Shown: positions 60,966-64,000 of the stretch, piece by piece | Layout of the letters: each line of letters starts with the position of its first letter | Position numbering within the stretch: position 1 is the first letter of the stretch | Source of the DNA: Pseudomonas sp. B21-028 | Lineage (GTDB): Bacteria; Pseudomonadota; Gammaproteobacteria; Pseudomonadales; Pseudomonadaceae | Direction of reading: 5' to 3' | DNA length: 64,000 bases | Assembly (NCBI RefSeq): GCF_024749045.1 | Contig: NZ_CP087184.1 | Coordinates: 6,429,932 to 6,493,931 of the forward strand | The notes under the pieces: model-generated | Told to the model about the DNA's origin: nothing | Databases searched by the model: none | Seen by the model: the letters and a program-made list of their open reading frames with translations, nothing else | Made by a program: the position numbers and the translations under genes

Positions 60966-62648
60966 TTACGCCTCGGCTTTCTTCGTAGCCGATTCGATCT
61001 TACGCGTGATGTACCACTGTTGAGTAATGGACAACACGTTGTTCACAACCCAGTACAGCACCAGACCGGCCGGGAACCACAGGAAGAAGAAGGTGAAGAT
61101 GATCGGCATCATCTTCATGACCTTCGCCTGCATCGGGTCCGGAGGCGTCGGGTTCAGCTGCTGCTGGATGAACATGGTGGCGCCCATGATGATCGGCAGG
61201 ATGAAGAACGGATCCTTGATCGACAGGTCAGTAATCCACAGCATGAACGGCGCCTGGCGCATCTCTACGCTTTCCAGCAGAACCCAGTACAGCGACAGGA
61301 ACACAGGCATCTGTACGAGAATCGGCAAGCAACCACCCAGCGGGTTGATCTTCTCTTTCTTGTACAGCTCCATCATGGCCTGGGACATTTTCTGCCGGTC
61401 ATCGCCATGTTGCTCTTTCAGAGCGGCCAGTTTCGGTGCCACGGCACGCATGCGAGCCATGGATTTGTAACTGGCGGCCGACAATGGGAAGAACAACCCC
61501 TTGATCAGCATGGTCAGGAAGATGATCGACCAGCCCCAGTTACCGACGATGCTGTGGATATGTTGCAACAGCCAGAAGATCGGCTGGGCAATGAACCACA
61601 GGAAACCGTAGTCCACGGTCAATTCCAGACCTGGGGACAGCTGTTTCAGTACAGCCTGGCTTTTTGGACCGGCATACAACGTAGCGCTGGTTTCAGCCTT
61701 GGCACCCGGCGCAGCGGTCAATGCAGGACCGGTGTAGCCAATGATGTAGTTGCCTTTGCTGTCCTTGCGGGTCTGGACGATATTGCTTTCGTCCTTCTGC
61801 GGGATCCAGGCGGTTACAAAATAGTGCTGCAACCAGGCAACCCAGCCACCTTGCACGGTTTCCTTGAGCTGCGCCTTGTCCATGTCTTTCATGGACACTT
61901 TCTTGTACGGCTCCGAACTTGTCCACAGGGCGGCGCCCAGGTAAGTCGCGGTGCCGGTGGCGGTGCTGGAGGAAGGATCGGCGCTGGCATCTCGCTTCAA
62001 CTGCGCGAACATCGCACCGGACCAGGGCTGGGCGCTCTGGTTGTCGATCAGGTAGGACACGACCACGTCGTACAGGCCACGTTTCAGGGTGAAACGCTTG
62101 ATGTAGTTGACGCCATCCTTGCTGAACTTCAGGTCCACGACCAATTGATCCTGACCGTCGGCCAGTTGATAACTCTTCTTCTCCGAAGCGTAGACCGGAC
62201 GACCGGCCGGGCTGGCGTCCGGACCATTGGCGCCGATCAGGCCGCTCTGGGCCAGATAGGTCCGCTCGTTACCGTTATCGAACAGCTGGAACGGAATGTC
62301 CGGATGATCCTGGCGACGTGGATAAAGCGGCAGCGTCAGTTGGGCGATGTCACCCCCCTGTGGATCGATTGCCAGCTGGAGCACGTCAGTCTTGATCTGG
62401 ATCAGATCCTTGCTTGCAGCCACCGGGGCTTCGGCAGGCGCACTGGTATCGCTCGCCGCGCGTGGAATGTCATCACTGCTGGCAGCGTTGGTACCGGAAG
62501 TGGTGTCCGGCAGGCTCGGTGCGGTATTGCTGGCTGCAACATTCTGAGTCGGCAGGGCAGCCTGGCCATAATCCTGGTTCCATTTAAGAACCATGACGTA
62601 GGACACGATTGCCAGGGCGACGATCAGGATCGTGCGTTTGATATCCAT
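60966..62648 (-). CDS. yidC: Membrane protein insertase YidC
   Basis: 560-aa inner-membrane insertase and Sec partner. An N-terminal anchor (TILIVALAIVSYVMVL) precedes a periplasmic P1 domain (about 60-350) and five core helices (WSIIFLTMLIKGLFFPLSAA, LPILVQMPVFLSLYWVLLES, FLWFPAGLVLYWVVNN). The Arg in the groove (helix 2) is in SYKSMARMRAV. It is 2 bases after yidD. Confidence 0.97.
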   Translation of the reverse strand: MDIKRTILIVALAIVSYVMVLKWNQDYGQAALPTQNVAASNTAPSLPDTTSGTNAASSDDIPRAASDTSAPAEAPVAASKDLIQIKTDVLQLAIDPQGGDIAQLTLPLYPRRQDHPDIPFQLFDNGNERTYLAQSGLIGANGPDASPAGRPVYASEKKSYQLADGQDQLVVDLKFSKDGVNYIKRFTLKRGLYDVVVSYLIDNQSAQPWSGAMFAQLKRDASADPSSSTATGTATYLGAALWTSSEPYKKVSMKDMDKAQLKETVQGGWVAWLQHYFVTAWIPQKDESNIVQTRKDSKGNYIIGYTGPALTAAPGAKAETSATLYAGPKSQAVLKQLSPGLELTVDYGFLWFIAQPIFWLLQHIHSIVGNWGWSIIFLTMLIKGLFFPLSAASYKSMARMRAVAPKLAALKEQHGDDRQKMSQAMMELYKKEKINPLGGCLPILVQMPVFLSLYWVLLESVEMRQAPFMLWITDLSIKDPFFILPIIMGATMFIQQQLNPTPPDPMQAKVMKMMPIIFTFFFLWFPAGLVLYWVVNNVLSITQQWYITRKIESATKKAEA

Positions 62649-62650
62649 GA

Positions 62651-62896
62651 TTACTCGGCCATCGAAGAAGAACGGGAGGTAGGGATAGGCGGAACCGGGT
62701 CATAACCGCCGGGATTCCACGGATGACAGCGACCTAAACGACGAAAGGTCAGCCAGCCACCGCGCAGAAGGCCATGATTTTCTATGGCTTCGTACGCGTA
62801 GCAGGAGCAGCTGGGGTAGAAACGACAGTGACTGGCCATCAGGGGACTAATGGCGTAGCGGTAAAACTGGATCGGAACGAGTGCCAGTTTACGCAT
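62651..62896 (-). CDS. yidD: Membrane protein insertion efficiency factor YidD
   Basis: 81-aa amphipathic inner-membrane protein. Cys-rich core [20 protein letters not shown] and [17 protein letters not shown] are the family mark. It overlaps rnpA by 8 bases and is followed by yidC, the usual order. Confidence 0.95.
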   Translation of the reverse strand: MRKLALVPIQFYRYAISPLMASHCRFYPSCSCYAYEAIENHGLLRGGWLTFRRLGRCHPWNPGGYDPVPPIPTSRSSSMAE

Positions 62897-63290
62897 CGGG
62901 ACTGTCTACCCCTGCAGTTTCGGTGTTGACTGGTGTTGCTGGCTTGTTACGGGCCAGACGTTTCCAGAGTTTGCCGAAATGCTGAATCAGTTCAGGGTTT
63001 TCTACGTCCCCCAAACCTTTGCGCGCGACGATAACGATGTCCCATCCGACCAGTGAATCCTGATTCAGTCGGAACGATTCGCGCATCAGACGTTTGAGGC
63101 GGTTGCGCTGCACGGAGAGCTTGACGCTCTTTTTCCCGATAACCAGCCCGAGACGGGGGTGATCGAGATCGTTGCTGCGCGCAAGGAGCAGGAGATTTTT
63201 CCCCGGAACCTTGCCGGTAGGGGAGTCAAAGACTGCCTTGAAATGCCGGGGTGTAAGCAGACGCTTTTCCCGACTGAAGTCCTGACTCAC
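62889..63290 (-). CDS. rnpA: RNase P protein component RnpA
   Basis: 133-aa basic protein that helps the RNase P RNA process tRNA 5' ends. The RNR motif is [15 protein letters not shown]. The start is a GTG at 63290 (read as [17 protein letters not shown]); a longer open frame to 63386 runs through rpmH territory and is rejected. GGAG stands directly before the GTG. Confidence 0.95.
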   Translation of the reverse strand: MSQDFSREKRLLTPRHFKAVFDSPTGKVPGKNLLLLARSNDLDHPRLGLVIGKKSVKLSVQRNRLKRLMRESFRLNQDSLVGWDIVIVARKGLGDVENPELIQHFGKLWKRLARNKPATPVNTETAGVDSPDA

Positions 63291-63306
63291 CTCCAGTGCC
63301 GGATTA

Positions 63307-63441
63307 TCAAACTGCCAGACGCGCACGACCTTTGGCGCGACGACGCGACAGGACGGCGCGACCGTTCTTGGTAGCCATGCGAGCACGGAAACCGTGGGTA
63401 CGAGCGCGTTTGATAGTGCTTGGTTGGAAAGTACGTTTCAT
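63307..63441 (-). CDS. rpmH: 50S ribosomal protein L34
   Basis: 44-aa basic ribosomal protein, [20 protein letters not shown] onwards with the Arg/Lys-rich tail ending RARLAV. It is followed by rnpA after 16 bases. Upstream lies the dnaA/oriC spacer. Confidence 0.97.
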   Translation of the reverse strand: MKRTFQPSTIKRARTHGFRARMATKNGRAVLSRRRAKGRARLAV

Positions 63442-64000
63442 GTCGTGTTACCTGGTTCGTCCACAACGGGCCGGAATGGCCCCCGTTTTAAGAGACCGGG
63501 GATTCTAGAGAAAGCAAGCCCGTAGGTCAATTTCCAACCAACGTTTCCTTTAAATAGATGTTCAAGCTTCTGACCCTGGACCCCGTCGCGCAAGATATAG
63601 AAATAAAGAAGGGAATTATTTAAAGCTTTTTCTGTGAATCTTATAAAAGCTAGGCAGCCTCCTTTCTGTGGATAACTGCGTTTAGCCCTTTTAAATCGCC
63701 ATGTACAGAGAATGACAACTACAGGGGAAAGCAGTGCCAAGCCTGTGCTGCGGGGTCGGATAAGCTGTGTGTGGAAAGGCGGGTTATCCACAGGGCGCTT
63801 ATCCACCGAGTTTCCCCTCCACTTGTACAACGACCTCAGGGCCGGTTATCCACAGAGCTTATCCACTGACCACCTGTCGTCTTTTTAAGGGTTAACGCAT
63901 TGATAAATCGTGGATGAGGATGAACCTGCGTGTGGATAAGTGGACGCCTGCTCGCTACAATGGCCGCTTGTTTTTGCCTCACCGGCTTTCAACTTAGGGG
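63442..64000. other. oriC: Probable chromosomal oriC (rpmH-dnaA spacer) with DnaA boxes
   Basis: 559 bases without a gene. Perfect DnaA boxes are at 63667-63675 (TGTGGATAA), 63784-63792, 63846-63854 (TTATCCACA) and 63931-63939. One-mismatch boxes TTATCCACC and TTATCCACT are at 63799 and 63859. An AT-rich block (63590-63650) precedes them. In Pseudomonas the working oriC lies between rpmH and dnaA; dnaA should start just past 64000 on the + strand. The rpmH promoter is near 63442-63550. Confidence 0.85.

Overview
The window is a chromosomal segment of a Pseudomonas, most likely from the P. fluorescens complex. Three things point there. The origin-proximal order rpmH-rnpA-yidD-yidC-mnmE-mnmG-rsmG-parA-parB-atpIBEFHAGDC-glmU-glmR-glmS is present. 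Protein sequences look pseudomonad throughout. Several P. fluorescens-type REP palindromes carry the GTGGGAGCGAGC core. The right edge ends just upstream of where dnaA is expected. The left edge cuts uvrD.

0-7 kb: the 3' part of uvrD, a secreted or membrane Tim44-domain protein, an orphan SUKH protein, a CPA2 antiporter, an acyl-CoA thioesterase, pdxY and a DUF3301 protein. 7-24 kb: a zinc-homeostasis district. It holds two COG0523 (CobW-type) GTPases, DUF1826, two small secreted Cys-rich proteins, folE2 and a three-gene metal ABC importer. Two clear Zur-type palindromes (10521 and 11040) lie among them. After cls and cfa comes an unusual four-gene operon of three SPFH (HflK/HflC-like) proteins and a P1B metal ATPase, joined by 4-base overlaps, with a third Zur-like palindrome at 23899. 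Three parS sites (10969, 11483, 20811) are embedded here.

24-33 kb: a large exported protein paired with a DUF3142 lipoprotein, a GST with a LysR regulator, an LTA-synthase-like sulfatase and a protein with the iron site of BesD-type amino-acid halogenases (H-x-G instead of H-x-D). 33-39 kb: a nudK-like NUDIX gene, then a sugar-acid uptake and catabolism operon (tctCBA, a talarate/galactarate dehydratase-like enolase and an FAD D-2-hydroxyacid dehydrogenase). A perfect palindrome that could be a GntR/FadR-type operator lies upstream, next to a decayed nudK fragment. 40-43 kb: a chemoreceptor and, just downstream of glmS where attTn7 lies, a lone AAA ATPase preceded by AT-rich direct and inverted repeats.

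43-64 kb: core genes for amino-sugar synthesis, ATP synthase, chromosome partition, tRNA wobble modification, membrane insertion and RNase P, all on the minus strand. Two DnaA-box clusters are present: one next to mnmG (58984-59515, E. coli-like placement) and one between rpmH and the expected dnaA (the usual Pseudomonas oriC).

The strongest leads for new biology are the SPFH/P1B ATPase operon, the stand-alone BesD-like halogenase, and the attTn7 ATPase with its repeats.
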